Assembly (NCBI GenBank): GCA_018296165.2
Contig: JACKQL020000006.1
Coordinates: forward strand, 1,054,001 to 1,118,000
Reading direction: 5' to 3'
Length of the DNA stretch: 64,000 nt
From: Termitomyces sp. T153
Lineage: Eukaryota; Basidiomycota; Agaricomycetes; Agaricales; Lyophyllaceae
A program made the translations under genes and the position numbers. A model generated the notes under the pieces. That model saw nothing but the letters and a program-made list of their open reading frames with translations. It was not told the DNA's origin and made no database searches. Below, piece by piece: positions 46,054 to 58,283 of the stretch. The stretch's first letter is position 1. Every line of letters begins with the position of its first letter.

Positions 46054-47474
46054 ATGACTTACGCTCCTACGAATCCAGTTGATGTACCACCATATCAACT
46101 CCAGCACTTGTTCTCCACTCCAGGCTATCTTTTCGGTATCGTGTGCTTTGTATGATTATACACGTTTCTTATGTCTTCCAGGCGAAACCCAAATTACCTG
46201 CGCGCAGGCGTTCGGTTGCGTTCCGCACTTCCAAACGTATCGAGGAATGATTCTCATGAAAAAATTTAGGTTCAGAAATCTACGCCGGATGCTCCAATGG
46301 AGAACTCATTCGTTTCGCACTCCAAGCCGACGATCCTAACAAGGTCAGACTTCCGTCTGACAATGCTTTCACAAGTTTGATCAATTTGTTTGCTTTAGCT
46401 TGAATCATATAGCATCCTCTCGCGTCAGGCTGTCCCCAATGAAAAACCTGTTGACGAAATAGTCTTGGTCCCATGCCTTGGACGGGCGTTCATCCTTTCC
46501 GGTACTTCAGTACACCACCTTTTTCTTCCTTGCAGAGTTATTCATTGATTGTGTTTCTTCCTCTAGACCGTATTCTTCATTTCTATACCCTCCCTACTCT
46601 AGACCCCGTGTCTCTCAATATAGTCAAGCCTATTCGGCACGTTGTTACGTTCGCAGTAGATCATCGTGACCTGCAGCGTCCTGCTATCTCGCCAAATACC
46701 TCCTCGACGGCTCTGGAGCCCGTCAACTTTTGCGTCGTTAAAAGGACAGGCATAGCGATGTATGTGATGCGCGAGCGGATGAATTTTATCAAGGTACATC
46801 TTCATTTGGTCTGTCTACCTGAAAATCCTAACATCCCAACTTAGGAAATTCCTCTACCACAAGGCGCTAGCCTCGCTCGTCGCCTAGGCCACTATCTTTG
46901 TATCGCTGACAAAGAACATTACAGCATGGTAGACCTTGAAGCCGCTTCACTGTTCCCCGTCATTCCCATTTCCCAGGCGCCAGACTCGGACGTACCTATC
47001 CAACCTTCCATCACAATTGTCGGTGATAATGAGTTTCTCATACTGTCTTGGACGGGGGCTACTACGATCGGGCTCTTCATCACTACAGATGGTGACCCCG
47101 TGCGTGGCACACTGGAGTGGCCCAGCCATCCAGAGGCTGTATGTGCGTAACCTCATCTCCAACTATTCATCCAAGTCTGATTTCGAAGCCGGTCAATTCC
47201 AGGCTTGGATTATCCATATGTAACAACACTCCTTCCGAACGGCACCATCGAGATACACAGCATAGAAACACAGGCTATCGTTCAGGTCATTGGCGCAGAC
47301 AATTTTTCTACTCCGATAAGACCCACTGGGCAACAGGATCAACAGCAGCGCTTACGGATAGATCTGGTGTCCAGCCTGGGTGGGTATCTAGTGCCGTCCA
47401 TTCAACGCTCAGAAAAGATGCGGACAACTCAGGTGCGGCTCTTGCGTCTTCAAGAACAAACACCGTCCACATAG
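46054..47474 (+). CDS. CNH-domain protein (VPS39/TGFBRAP1-like), short or truncated
   Basis: Start at 46054: MTYAPTNPVDVPPYQLQHLF. Spliced exons give ETQITCAQAFGSEIYAGCSN and GELIRFALQADDPNK near 46180-46340, then LDPVSLNIVKPIRHVVTFAV near 46600 and VNFCVVKRTGIAMYVMRERM near 46720. Later come EFLILSWTGATTIGLFITTD near 47030 and AVCLDYPYVTTLLPNGTIEI near 47140-47250. This is the citron-homology (CNH) beta-propeller of Vps39/Vps3/TRAP1 tethering proteins, which work with Rab GTPases in HOPS/CORVET at endosome and vacuole. Family members continue for hundreds of residues of helical clathrin-repeat domain. Here the frame stops at 47472-47474 after VRLLRLQEQTPST, an AATAAA-like signal follows near 47547, and I found no helical half. 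It may be a truncated gene or an isolated CNH protein. Confidence 0.72.
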
Positions 47475-49900
47475 CCTCTGCCAAATCCTACCTATGGGCA
47501 TCTATTTCCTTTGTATAGTACTTCTACTCAGTTTATGTTATTTGTAATAAAAGTTTCCTGAGCTTTAAAGACAGATCTCAATAAGCCCTTTGAAATCTCT
47601 GACGTGCAATTTGTTGCTCAGTCGATAAGAGAGTAGGTGAAACAGCCCATCTCAATCTCATTATTCAGACCATGACTCCCCTTGGACAGAGTGAAATTTC
47701 GCTTAACTCGTATCAAATTGTAAGTACCACAGCCACGCGTTCGTCGAGATGCCAAACTGAATTGACTACGTAGTAACACAGTAGAATCTCCATCTGCTAA
47801 GTCCCAGCCAAGATCAACAGATTACAAATAAAGGTCATGGAAGCGACGTACTTGGCTTAAGTCAATCAAATACCGGGAAATGTACTGTTTTCAGCCGTAA
47901 TAATTGTCAAAGGTTGTGTGATGAGAACAAGCTCGACGGAATCTTCTTTTGGCTTGGACATGTGTCACCTAAGTCAGATTCTAGGCCAAGGGTACAATAA
48001 AAATTATCAACTCACTTTTCTTATCCAGTGGTTCCCTTCGTCGTTGTGTCATCCATACTGCTTGGGTCCTCTCAACTTGCTCTTGACCTTGGAGAATCTT
48101 TGCTGCTCAAACAAGTTTATAGTGTTGTCACAAGTATCATTAAAAGGCGTCAAACTACCCACTGACATTGGTGCAAGTAACGGCACGGTTGAAGATCGCC
48201 GAGACGTCAAAATGTATTCAAGTACATCCATTGAAATTTTTCACTGAATCAATAGCAACAGATATGATGAAAAAAGTCTGGTTTTACAACGCAAAGGACA
48301 CAGTAGTGCCATGTGCACGATAGTGAACAGGAAACTTTCCCTCGGAGAAGGAGTCGACGGTCATTGGCAAAGAACACTCTAGATTTGTTCCTAAGCCCGC
48401 ACCAAAAGCTCATCAAGGCCACGACACGCGTTGTGAAGATCAATAGGATCATTGCGTTGGAACGTGGCTCCATTTCGAAGGGTGGTAGAGGACAGATAAT
48501 GGTATCACCGTATTGGCGTTCCTACTTAGCTGAAGTTGGCCTATTAAGTCACACAGGGTATGGAAAAACTGCTTTCCTAACCTGACAGGTTTATTGAAGC
48601 CCAACGTTTACTGTTCTCTTTACATAAACATTCTCTCAGTATGTGGAGAGCGTTTTTGGTACAAGACTGGTCTCTTAGAAAAACAGTTAACCTTGATCAA
48701 TTTGAGTGTGGTTAAAGAGCTTTGATACCCATTGCTTTCGACACGCACAGCGATGTATAACGATTGATCCCTCGCGAGCTCTCGTCGAATTTTATCACTA
48801 ATATCCTTACATCAAGTTTGTCGAAAGCCGGTTAATGCAAAGGTACTTAACGACAATTACGACTCCGGAAAACAAAGCAAGGGGATCGAACCTTCGTGTC
48901 ACGGTGGGCCGTATACTGAGCTCCGATCTAGATACCTTCAAGCTTGAGCTCGAATATCAGTCCCTGTTCGACAGCTTGTTGAGTCCGTTCTGTGTCGAAA
49001 ACGGCGTATTTGGAATTTGAATACTTGTGGCATACTTCTTGCCCAAAAAGTGCGTTCTATAATCATGACATCAACATCAGTGGAGCTGGAGGGCATTGAT
49101 AGGAATCTTCCATATAAAACGTCACATGTCTTTCCCATCGCGGGTATATCAATCAACTCACTCGTGAGTTAGTGAAAGTATGAAAAGAATCTACTTGATG
49201 TTCTTCTTGCCACATTCTGATACCATGAGGTATAATCGCTACGGAAACTGTAGATCTGGCAACCCACAGCCCAGAGATGTCTCAATACGTGTCTCGATTA
49301 GTGAGTGGCTTTATGCTTGGCCAATATTGTGTAATATCGACTTGCGGTGGTGTCCTGTCCACAAAATTGTTTCTGTTGAGGGCATTGATCCGAGTCGTCC
49401 AAACAGACAGAAAAACTATGTATACACGATGTCCATGATGCTATTATGAATCAAAGATAACAGATGTGAAAGCGAAAGAATGTGGCTCACGACAGTGAAT
49501 ATGATGTACTAGAGAATAAAACCAAAAAGTGAGGTTGTCAAGCTGTCCATAATGCAACGATGAATGGAAAACGTCGACTATAAAACAAAGCACGTGGTTC
49601 GCGCGAGAAGTGACCAGAGGAATGTGATGTGATATGTGTATTGCTAGAACTTAATGGGGGAAGCGGATTAAGAAAAGATTACGAGAGCCAGCAAAATTTG
49701 AAAACGAATGCAAAACAGAGAAAAAGGGCTTTCCTACAGCTGCAACAGGAAACACACCCAGGCCTTTCGAAGACAACGATGTCGTGAATGTTACAGAGAA
49801 ATAGGTCTTTGATCTTTGATATGTTTAAAAGGATATCATGCGCGTGTCGATCAAGAGAATTGGCGAACGTGGAAGGAGGGTTGAACGGGGCTGAATGGAA
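47475..49900. other. Long region without a supported gene
   Basis: In 2.4 kb I find only short frames without domains. Some (47918-48247, 48313-48585) have protein-like runs such as RRSLAKNTLDLFLSPHQKLI and could be decayed remains of the missing C-terminal half of the preceding CNH gene, but I cannot show it. A tRNA-like T-arm near 48880-48900 on the minus strand was examined and rejected. Confidence 0.4.
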
Positions 49901-51498
49901 TCACTGCCGGATATTGGTGTATGCAGGTGGCAGCTCAACAGTTTCGACCTCGTCATCAGGTCTGGGAGGCATGCTCGGACCAGCGTCATCATGCTGAATG
50001 ATGTTAATTGGCCGCATTTGTCTCAGCTGTCCTTTTCTTCCATTCGTGGTTGTCGAACCACCGCCATAGGAACTGAGGATATCAGGGGTCCCACTACGAC
50101 TTGTCGATGTGTACCCAGATAGCGGTCGTCCTTCTGAGTTGGTTCCGCCGAAGTCTTCATCATAGGTTGACGCAATCGTGGGATCAGGCACTGTGAACGG
50201 CTCGGGTCGGTAGTATTCCGGTAGCTCGTTCCTGCTGTTCCCGCCGGCAGATCCAACAGGAGCTTCGTCACCCTCATCCACATTGAGTAGATTGACAGGC
50301 TGCTTCTCCCTGTTTCTTTCAGTGCGGGAACGTCGGACGAAGAAAAGGAAGAAAAGGCCGATAGCCGCGAGGCCGATAACTCCACCGACGACACCTCCAA
50401 CGATAGCGCCAACGTTGGTCTTGCCACCGGTACTACTATCGCCCGTTGTCGGTATGCTTGTCGCAAACGATCCTCCTGCAGGGGATCCTGGTGTTGAGCT
50501 AGGGCTAGCGTCGTCGAGACAAGACCCAATATTATTGGGACCACTGCTAACGAGATTGAGGCTGCTGCCAGCAGTACCGTTTCCACGGCCATCACCTCCA
50601 ACGATCATAAGCGTCGTGCCGCCACGGAGATTGGGTGTCCAGGAGAACCCAGTGCCCTGAGAGATGATATTCGTAATATTGGACTCAGGAATAGAGAATG
50701 ATTGTCCACCTGGAATAACTCCTAGGAAGGTGGTTTGTCTGATAGAAATGAGATGCTCTGTATGAAGTTCCTAAGAAAAGAGTGCTGCTCACCCAACGAC
50801 GGTCGAATTGTCCCACCATATCCGTGTCGGTACACACTGAACAATCTGGTTCGGTGGCTCAATGGAAAAAACGAATTTTGGAGCTACGTTTGTGATTGTA
50901 TCGAAACATGAAGAGTCGGAAGATGATGCAACCCCGACGGCGACACTAGTACCGCCCGAACCAAAACTTTTTGAATCGCTTAGCTGATTATGACTGAGTC
51001 AGCACACGGACACTGATTAATGAAAGGATGTTATAGCGACGGCAGTGAGACATGAATTATTAATTCCATTTCGCGGGTAAGTTTCCCACATCTTGACTCC
51101 GCTTCATCCATCAGAGGATAACGAAAGCCTGCTGCTTCATTATTCGATTGGCCTTCCTTGGTACCGACAAGTGTTCTCGCTTTTTCGCCAGTAGAAGGGG
51201 TGTTGGAAAAATCACTTACTATGGCTACAAACTGAGAATCGGCAGGGTAATTGAGCTTGAAACTAACACTTGATGCGCCGTCCGGAAAAGGCTGGTCGAC
51301 AATTGTTCTGGCCTCAACATTGTTAGCAAGAGGGCTGGGACCGAAAGGAAGTATGAGAACGCGGTAAGGCGGTTTTCCGTCAGAGCCTGATACTGAAATG
51401 GTAAGATTGGAGCACTGCTGCGGAGGCGAGTTGAATCTCCATGTGTAGGCAGTAACAAGGGAGGGAAAAGCGAGCAAAGAAAGAAGAGCAACGGACAT
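49901..51498 (-). CDS. Single-pass membrane protein with Ser/Gly-rich stalk, unknown function
   Basis: Start at 51498: signal peptide MSVALLSLLAFPSLVTAYTW, then the extracellular RFNSPPQQCSNLTISVSGSD and PYRVLILPFGPSPLANNVEA. Later exons encode SCFDTITNVAPKFVFSIEPP near 50880, PNQIVQCVPTRIWWDNS near 50820 and GGQSFSIPESNITNIISQGT near 50690, with several N-glycosylation sequons. A low-complexity Ser/Thr/Gly stalk precedes the membrane helix AIVGGVVGGVIGLAAIGLFF (about 50360-50420), followed by a basic stop-transfer FVRRSRTERNREK and a cytosolic tail with proline motifs (PEYYRPEPF, PPRPDD). The layout resembles Wsc/Mid2-like surface sensors, but no WSC domain is present. The first intron (about 51226 to 50985) may hide a small exon. 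Stop near 49901. Confidence 0.75.
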
Positions 51499-53380
51499 GA
51501 GTAAAGGTGGCCTAAAGGGTTTTCAAAAGGACACGGAGGGATGAAATCCCAGCTGGTCGGCCACACGCGGGGTGGTAAAGTAAACGAGTGGAGTAGGTCG
51601 TTGTCCAAGGCAACGAATTATTTGTTTAATTAGTCCGGTCACATGAACCTGTCACAATCTTTTGGCTTCCATAAATTTCCAGCTGCCTTCATCTTATCTA
51701 CAATGTTGCTTACCTCTCATGGCGACTCTACTTTTATGCTGGAGCAAATCTCTTGTTGCACGATTTCGAAAACGTCTCCTCCTACAGAATCAGCCTGATA
51801 TCTATCCTTGATCCGGACCATGCCTAAAGCTGCTTCGTGCAGGTATTGTTCCCACTATTACCTTTTTGAGCCTTTCCTGATGTGCTAGCGCTTTAGATTT
51901 GCCATCAACACGGACAACGATATATTGTTCTTGATCCTTCGACTGGCACTATGCAGCTCGAGCACCGGAACCTAAGACACTTGGTGTCCACATGCGGCGC
52001 AAGGGACTGATGTTAGTAACGGTGTCGTCTTTCTCATGGTTCCTGTGCCTTCGAATGTCTTGAGTGTGTAGATTGTTGACAACTGCCAATGCGTTCAAAG
52101 CGCTGTGACTCCTTCCCTCTGTATATGGCTGTGTCTATTGTCTATGAATAGGTTCTACGAAAAGTTTCATCTTCAGCTCCTTGCCTAGAAGCATCAATCT
52201 TGAAAAAGTGTGATACTACTAGTGCAATATGATGTTTTCACCATAATGATAACACTCAGACTCTCCAGCGATGTATCTTATACCATATGTGACCTTTTTG
52301 GATGGAAGGACGATGTGTAATCATTACTTAATGGGGAGGTGGCCAGTCACTGGGTCAAGGTCTGTTAGGATGGTGATCAGAGGAATCAGACCAGCCTCAT
52401 TCCTCGTATCATTCCTCGTGTCTCCGAGTCTCCCATGCCATGTCAACCTTACTTTCTTAGATTCGTTCGAACGATTACTCACGAGTAAAATTGGTTAGTT
52501 CTAGGTGGAAGGTGTGACACGGCAGTTTCTGTGATAGTGGGGAAAATAGTCAGATGTGATACGCTAACTAAACATCTCGGCAATGGCAAGCAATGGCCAA
52601 TTGCTGCAGCTCCGTTGTACATAGCCTGTAAATTTGTAAGAAAAGAGTTGAGAAAGAACGGAAGTCTCGACGGTATCTCTCACAATCACTGTCACGCTTC
52701 TATATTGGGACATCACTGTGTCAAAAATCGGCCAACAAAAGGTAGCTAATCATTTAAAATAATTAAAAGGGTTTGCATCAAATTGTTAATCGAAAACATC
52801 TCATTAATTAATCAAAACCGGCGATTGCATCTAAACCTGGCCTCTTAGGCGAGCAAGGGGTATTGGCAGTTGACACTCATCAGATTTTCTTCATTTGAAG
52901 GGAACCTAAAATTTACTAATAAGAAGGCTGTACTTTTGTCATAATTTGTGAGGCTGTGACAAAGACGGAGACGAAATCCTTCCGGCTTCTTTCGTTAATG
53001 AAATGGAAATACCGATTAAACCACACGAGTATTTGCAATGTATGTACACATGATGATTCGTAAAAAATCAAGATTTCCGAACCATTACTTGGAAGCAGAA
53101 AATACAAGAACCGCGGTCAGAGTGATTAATCAATTATAATGATAAATGCAGGTGAACCGAATCCACGATATACAACACAGATTACGAACGCAGTAAGTGT
53201 ACGACAGGCATGTACAACTACGATGAGAGATAGAAAAAAGGAATACAAGTTGAAGAAGTGGAAAGAGGCAAAAAAATCCGATAGTCGAGACAGAAAATAG
53301 AATCCAGTGCAGTACAACGGTATCATGATGGAGTGGGTACTCGAAACTCACGAGGAACTAGAAAACCAGATACGGACCAC
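51499..53380. other. Intergenic, nothing recognised
   Basis: About 1.9 kb, AT-rich in its second half (52740-53350), with short frames only. It holds the promoter of the membrane protein at its left end. Confidence 0.5.
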
Positions 53381-55663
53381 TCAGATCGCAGAAAGGGCCT
53401 CTTGAGTCTTCATCAGTTGATATTCTGTCAAGAAAAATTCCATCATTAACGAGCCAAACTCCAAACAGATCTCTAAGCAGTTGACGTACTTGTGAAGGCG
53501 CTCTCGTCCGATCGAGCGCTCAGTAATTCCATACCGCTTCTCAAACGCTCCACGAGTTCATCCTCACTACCCCCAACGTTCTCAGGCCTAATATTTCCTG
53601 ACAACCGCATGCGAGAAATTTCATTAATAAAGACATGACAAGCTGCCGCCAAAACTGTCTAAATGAACATGAATATCGCACGAATATATACCGGGAAATA
53701 AATGACTTACACTCAGAATTGGATTGATGTGTCCGACCTCAAGTATGTTGAAGCCACCAAAAGCGACAATGCGTCGAGCTGCCGCCAGACAGTATTGATT
53801 TGATGAAGAGTCAGCGGAGAAGTTGATGTGGAGTTTGATCGTTGCCGCGTCGGTGAGAGCATGGATGAGAATAAGAGTTCGAGCAGCTGGGTGCTTTATA
53901 TCCAGGTGAGTAAGTGGTGGGAGAATAGAACGGAACGTTTCAGTGAGTCCATGAGTCGAATGAAATGCTATCATGTAAGATTGGAATTCTTGCGGTTGCA
54001 TATCTGACATCAGATGAAATATCAGATATTGTTAGTCTGATCAAAGAAGGAATTTCGTACTTGGCAGCCATTGGCCTGCGAGCTGAGCAGACCTATGAAA
54101 TAAAATTGCAGCTTTGACATTGAGTGCATTTAAAGAGGTCCCAGGATGTTTTTCCGCTATGTTGAGCAGAAAGTTGCGTATAGTGTTGTTTCCACGAATT
54201 TCAGGACTCATACCCTGAGAAGAATATCAATAGCATCCATCTAATATCCGATAGCTTACATACCTCTGAAATTGAGATGTCTAGAGGCCAGGGAGCGTCC
54301 ACTTGCGTACCAGGCGCTTCCAATGTTCCACAGACACTCATAGGTGGTTCCAGAGCGACGGTTATATACTTGTGGAGCACTAGCACAGCCCAGAACCCGT
54401 TAATCCGCTCACCTTCTTCAATAGTATCGCGGGGCAAGGGGACCGAGACAGGTGTGTCGAAGGACAATCCTATTATCGAGAGTATGGGATGAATAGATCT
54501 CATCCTATGCAGACCAGCCCCGAGAGCGAGTGATACCGCAGTCGCTGTGTGGCATTTGGCCTCGATAAAGCGGCCTACACGGAGCAAGTAGTACGAGAGA
54601 AGTATTTCGGCCTGGAGAGTGTGAAGGATGACATCTGGATGACTTCCGAACATGTCAGTAACGGAGTGGTGTAAGGCACGCGAGATGAAGGACGGCTCTT
54701 GTTGGAGCAGTGCCTCGGATTGTGATAGATGGACGCCCCACAAGTACACAGCACTAAGTACGGCAGGAGTTGGTCGAGATGCATGGCCAAAAGAAAGAGG
54801 AAGAAGAGTCGCTTCACGAAATCTGTTAGGATTGAGGAAAAAGCCAAATTGTTGGCAATGAGGCAAGAATTTATCGAGGCTGTAGTGACCATGTTGAGGC
54901 CGGTCTGAAGCGAATGAAGGCAAGACCAAAACTTACAGACTCTGTATGATAATGAATCCGGGTTCCTTGAAAAGCCATCGGGACGAAGGTATACGAGAGG
55001 ACCATGTTTGTTCACGTACCTCTGCCCCCAAAAAAGGTGAGCTGGTGTTCTGTCGATGGGGGGACGATGAAGAGCCACTAGAGGCTACTGACTCCGGCTT
55101 GGATTCTAAAACTGCAAAACTTCTCCACGGGCGAGTTGAAGGAAGACTTGAAGACGAAGAAGCGGGAGAAAAGGGAGATGATGGGTCGCACGAGCGTGCC
55201 TCTGGTATTGGTACCGAGGATGGTAGCTGCGGGAGAGATTCATGAAACGGACTGTATGGGTCATGAAGGGTCACAGATGGTGTCGACTCTTCAGGGTGCT
55301 CCAATTCATGGAGGCGTGCTTCCAATCGACTGACTGTATCTTCCAGTACCTTTGTTCGTGATCTACCAGACCCGTCGGCATATTCACAATCGTCGTCCTT
55401 AGGGTGTTTCCTACATGGTCCACATACGGGCTTGATACCATCGCATTTCTAATGACAACTATTAGTAACAATTAGAAGTTTAAACATAGTCCAGTAAACT
55501 GACTATTTTGAGAAACCTTCGGAAGATCAGATAATGTTGGTCAAAATACGTATGAGCTGATTGGGAGGAGAACATACCTGCAATTCATACATGCGCGACC
55601 TCTCTTCAACGGCTTTGCCATCACCTTCGACGCCGCAGACTTCCTGAGAGACTCAGCGATCAT
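53381..55663 (-). CDS. Zn2Cys6 fungal-specific transcription factor
   Basis: Start at 55663: MIAESLRKSAASKVMAKPLK, then the binuclear zinc cluster RACMNCRFLKIKCDG, KPVCGPCRKHPKDDDC and EYADGSGRSRTK, with six cysteines in CxxCx6C...CxxCx8C spacing, followed by a short coiled coil (LEDTVSRLEARLHELE). The cluster is spread over three exons: 55663-55578, a 13-base microexon 55516-55504 (residues FLKI with part of the R codon) and an exon from 55448. The middle domain is the usual fungal-specific regulatory helices (FFLNPNRFREATLLPLSFGH, ILLSYYLLRVGRFIEAKCHT, LGAGLHRM near 54800-54500). The C-terminus ends KYQLMKTQEALSAI with TGA at 53381-53383. Nuclear. Targets unknown; no biosynthetic cluster is adjacent. 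Confidence 0.9.
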
Positions 55664-58283
55664 TGAGCCTGCGTTCGCGGTAACCTACAGAGGTGGTTTA
55701 GGACCGGATCAGATACGAAGGAGAACAGGGAAGTGGCGTCCGTTTTATAGTCATTCCGAGGCCGGAGGCGCAGTAAATCGTCATGGCCAGAACAAAGCCC
55801 AAGTTTTGCCTCCGAACTGTGGCTATGTTGGGGTATCATCGAAGCCGGTGAAAAAACAACTACAAATAATTGTTCTCGCCTTATCCGTCTTTATCTCTCT
55901 TCCTTCAAGTCACTCATTTTTACATAAAAAGTGGCAGATGCCGGTCAAATTTTCCGATTTCACATTTTCTCATACCCTTGGCGGTGCGGCTCCAACCTAG
56001 CCAAAATGAAGTAATAGGATAGCCTTGATGGGTTCTTGTCCGAAAATCGGTGGCCATGCACACTCCACTGTTCCGAGTCATTGTGAAGGTCAAACCGTCG
56101 AGTGATCGCGATTTAGAAGGTCTTTCTCCAGTTTACGATACCTTTGAGATTCTGACTTATTTTTGTGCTTTCGGAGTCTCTACATATACTTCCTGAAAAT
56201 TTGGCGCCTATTTTTTTCGTCGCACAGGCGCAGTCCAGGCAGGGAAAGACACATAAAGATATCTCAATTTTGACTGATGCCGAGTGAATGTATCACTATT
56301 ATCTAGAGCATAATGCCTCATCTTGACAAGGGTGACCAGAACGGGCCTTAAATCTTGGAAAACGTGCTACATGTAGCCGGAGCCACGAGGCAAGCCTCGT
56401 TCTTACCTGTGATTCAAGTTTCATTACGAGACTTTGTGATGCATAGCTCTTTAAGGTTCACTAGAGCCCTTTTGGATTCGATATCGATCTCATCGATACC
56501 TGTTCCACTCATCAGTTCCTTGAGCAATCCCTTCTGGTCATCGCGAGTCGGTGCAGGATCTTTTCCGATGATTTGATTGAGTGTTTGTTGTGCTTCCTTT
56601 CGACAATGGGATCACGAATGCTCTCAGCTGGTTGGCGAGTGCTATGCTTTCTACGTCGGAGTACACTTCGGTCACCGAATCGGTGGGATGACAAAAAATT
56701 GTTTGGTGGTGGCAAAGAGGGTATGGCCATGAGGCTCCTCCGGCTCCAATAACACCCCAGGGTCCGTGAGGGGTATAAAATCAACGTTGAACTTGGTATC
56801 TAAAAGTTATTAAGAATTCTTCTCTTCTGTGATCGTTCTATATTTAGCACACTATCACCCGCCGATATATTTCACGCAGCCGCTGACACTTTTTCTGAAG
56901 ATTCGGTGGCGCAGAAAATGGCCCTGTTCAATCCAGATAGGTGTGGGACACTTGAACTTGCTACGAAAAAATAGTTCCCTGTTGATTGGCATTGGGCTTC
57001 ATCTCTGCCATGCGGACTGTGGCCTATTACTAGATCTTACCAGGATTTGTAACAATTCCTCCATATGACCATGAGTGTAATCTAAGTATGTTGCAGAGTA
57101 CAAATCCATCTTAGCTCGGATTGCAAAGTAAGATCACGAGAACAATGCCGAAATGAACTTCGAGCACATGATAACTAGAGAGTGTTTAATAGAATATCGT
57201 TGTTATGTGCCGTGTGGTTCATCGGTTGACTTCTGCACAAGTTTCGAGTATAAAAAAACAAATTTTAAAGGTCAAAATCAAACCATATGGGTTCTTACTG
57301 TGAGTATACTTTTTACAGATTGGGTTCGTTGACTTTAAGTCTAATGGACACTGCCACAGTACAGTTACATCACCACTCCTACATCCCTTACATAGCCTAC
57401 CAGAAGTGTTCGTACTATGAGATACAAGTAGATGCCTTTCATTTCCTGAGTAGATATTAGTCACATCTAGTTCAATGAACTGGAATCTAGATCTTAGCAA
57501 CTATTGTGTGAGACTATAATTCCGATTCCTATTTCGGCCCCATGACTATTGTCTTCGGCCGACAATTTTGGCTTACGATCTACCCTTAGACCCTCTTTTG
57601 CCAGTTATGCCACTTCTTCTCTTTCATTTTCAGTAGACACAAGGAATCCTCATCTAACGGAGAGAAGCATTATGTCCGGCTGTGGGATTTAACAGTCTTC
57701 ATATGTTCATGTTTACGTCTTCTATATTCTCCTTATTTATACTTTCCTTGTTCATACCAGTCATCCTTCACGAGTCACAAGGACCAGGCTCCCCTGTACA
57801 GTCAAACAATGGGGTACTTGTTTCTCAGGAGGGTTTGACGCAAAAGCTCCGCGATGATAAGTTCTTTCTCTTGCGCAGGGACCACCTTTTTGAGGTTCCT
57901 ATATCCAAATCACTCCTCCAATTCCCACGAAAGTGACACTGGATGCCTGAGCAGCTTCTCGAACAGAACCATAGAAACAACGCCACGACTCGTAAAGGCT
58001 TGCTTCCCTTGTCGCCCGCCTCCGCCGGTTACTCGTTCATTGGGCAGGAGTTGTGCCGAATATACATGTTGTTTCTCAGGTTAGCTTCTCAGGAGAAGTC
58101 GCTGAGTCAAGGAATTCGACTGGTGTCGCAAGATGAAGTCATGTGTTATAAGCGCTAAAACGAAACTTCATCGAGAAACATTCAAAGAAAACAAAAATGA
58201 GTGACCCTACATGTCAGACAAACTCTTCTAAGTTCGAGGGGGTATCAGCAGATTCAGCGGAACGTGATCTAGGATAACAAAAA
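55664..58283. other. Long region without a supported gene
   Basis: 2.6 kb between the transcription factor start and the PPR gene end. Small frames (56355-56576, 56829-57068, 57682-57936) lack domains. The first few hundred bases would contain the transcription factor promoter. No transposon was recognised. Confidence 0.45.

Noticed and set aside
48830..48910. Possible tRNA on the minus strand (GGTTCGATCCC T-arm and GAGCTCAGT-like D-arm).
   Set aside because: The distance between the arms is too short, the T-stem pairs poorly and no 7-base anticodon loop can be formed.
49901..50660. Open frames antisense to the membrane protein (for example 50283-50660).
   Set aside because: They mirror the Gly/Ser-rich coding sequence of the real gene and have no independent features.
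56160..57500. Minus-strand frames at 56512-56784 and 57219-57500 as small genes.
   Set aside because: No motif, no splice context and composition like the surrounding intergenic DNA.
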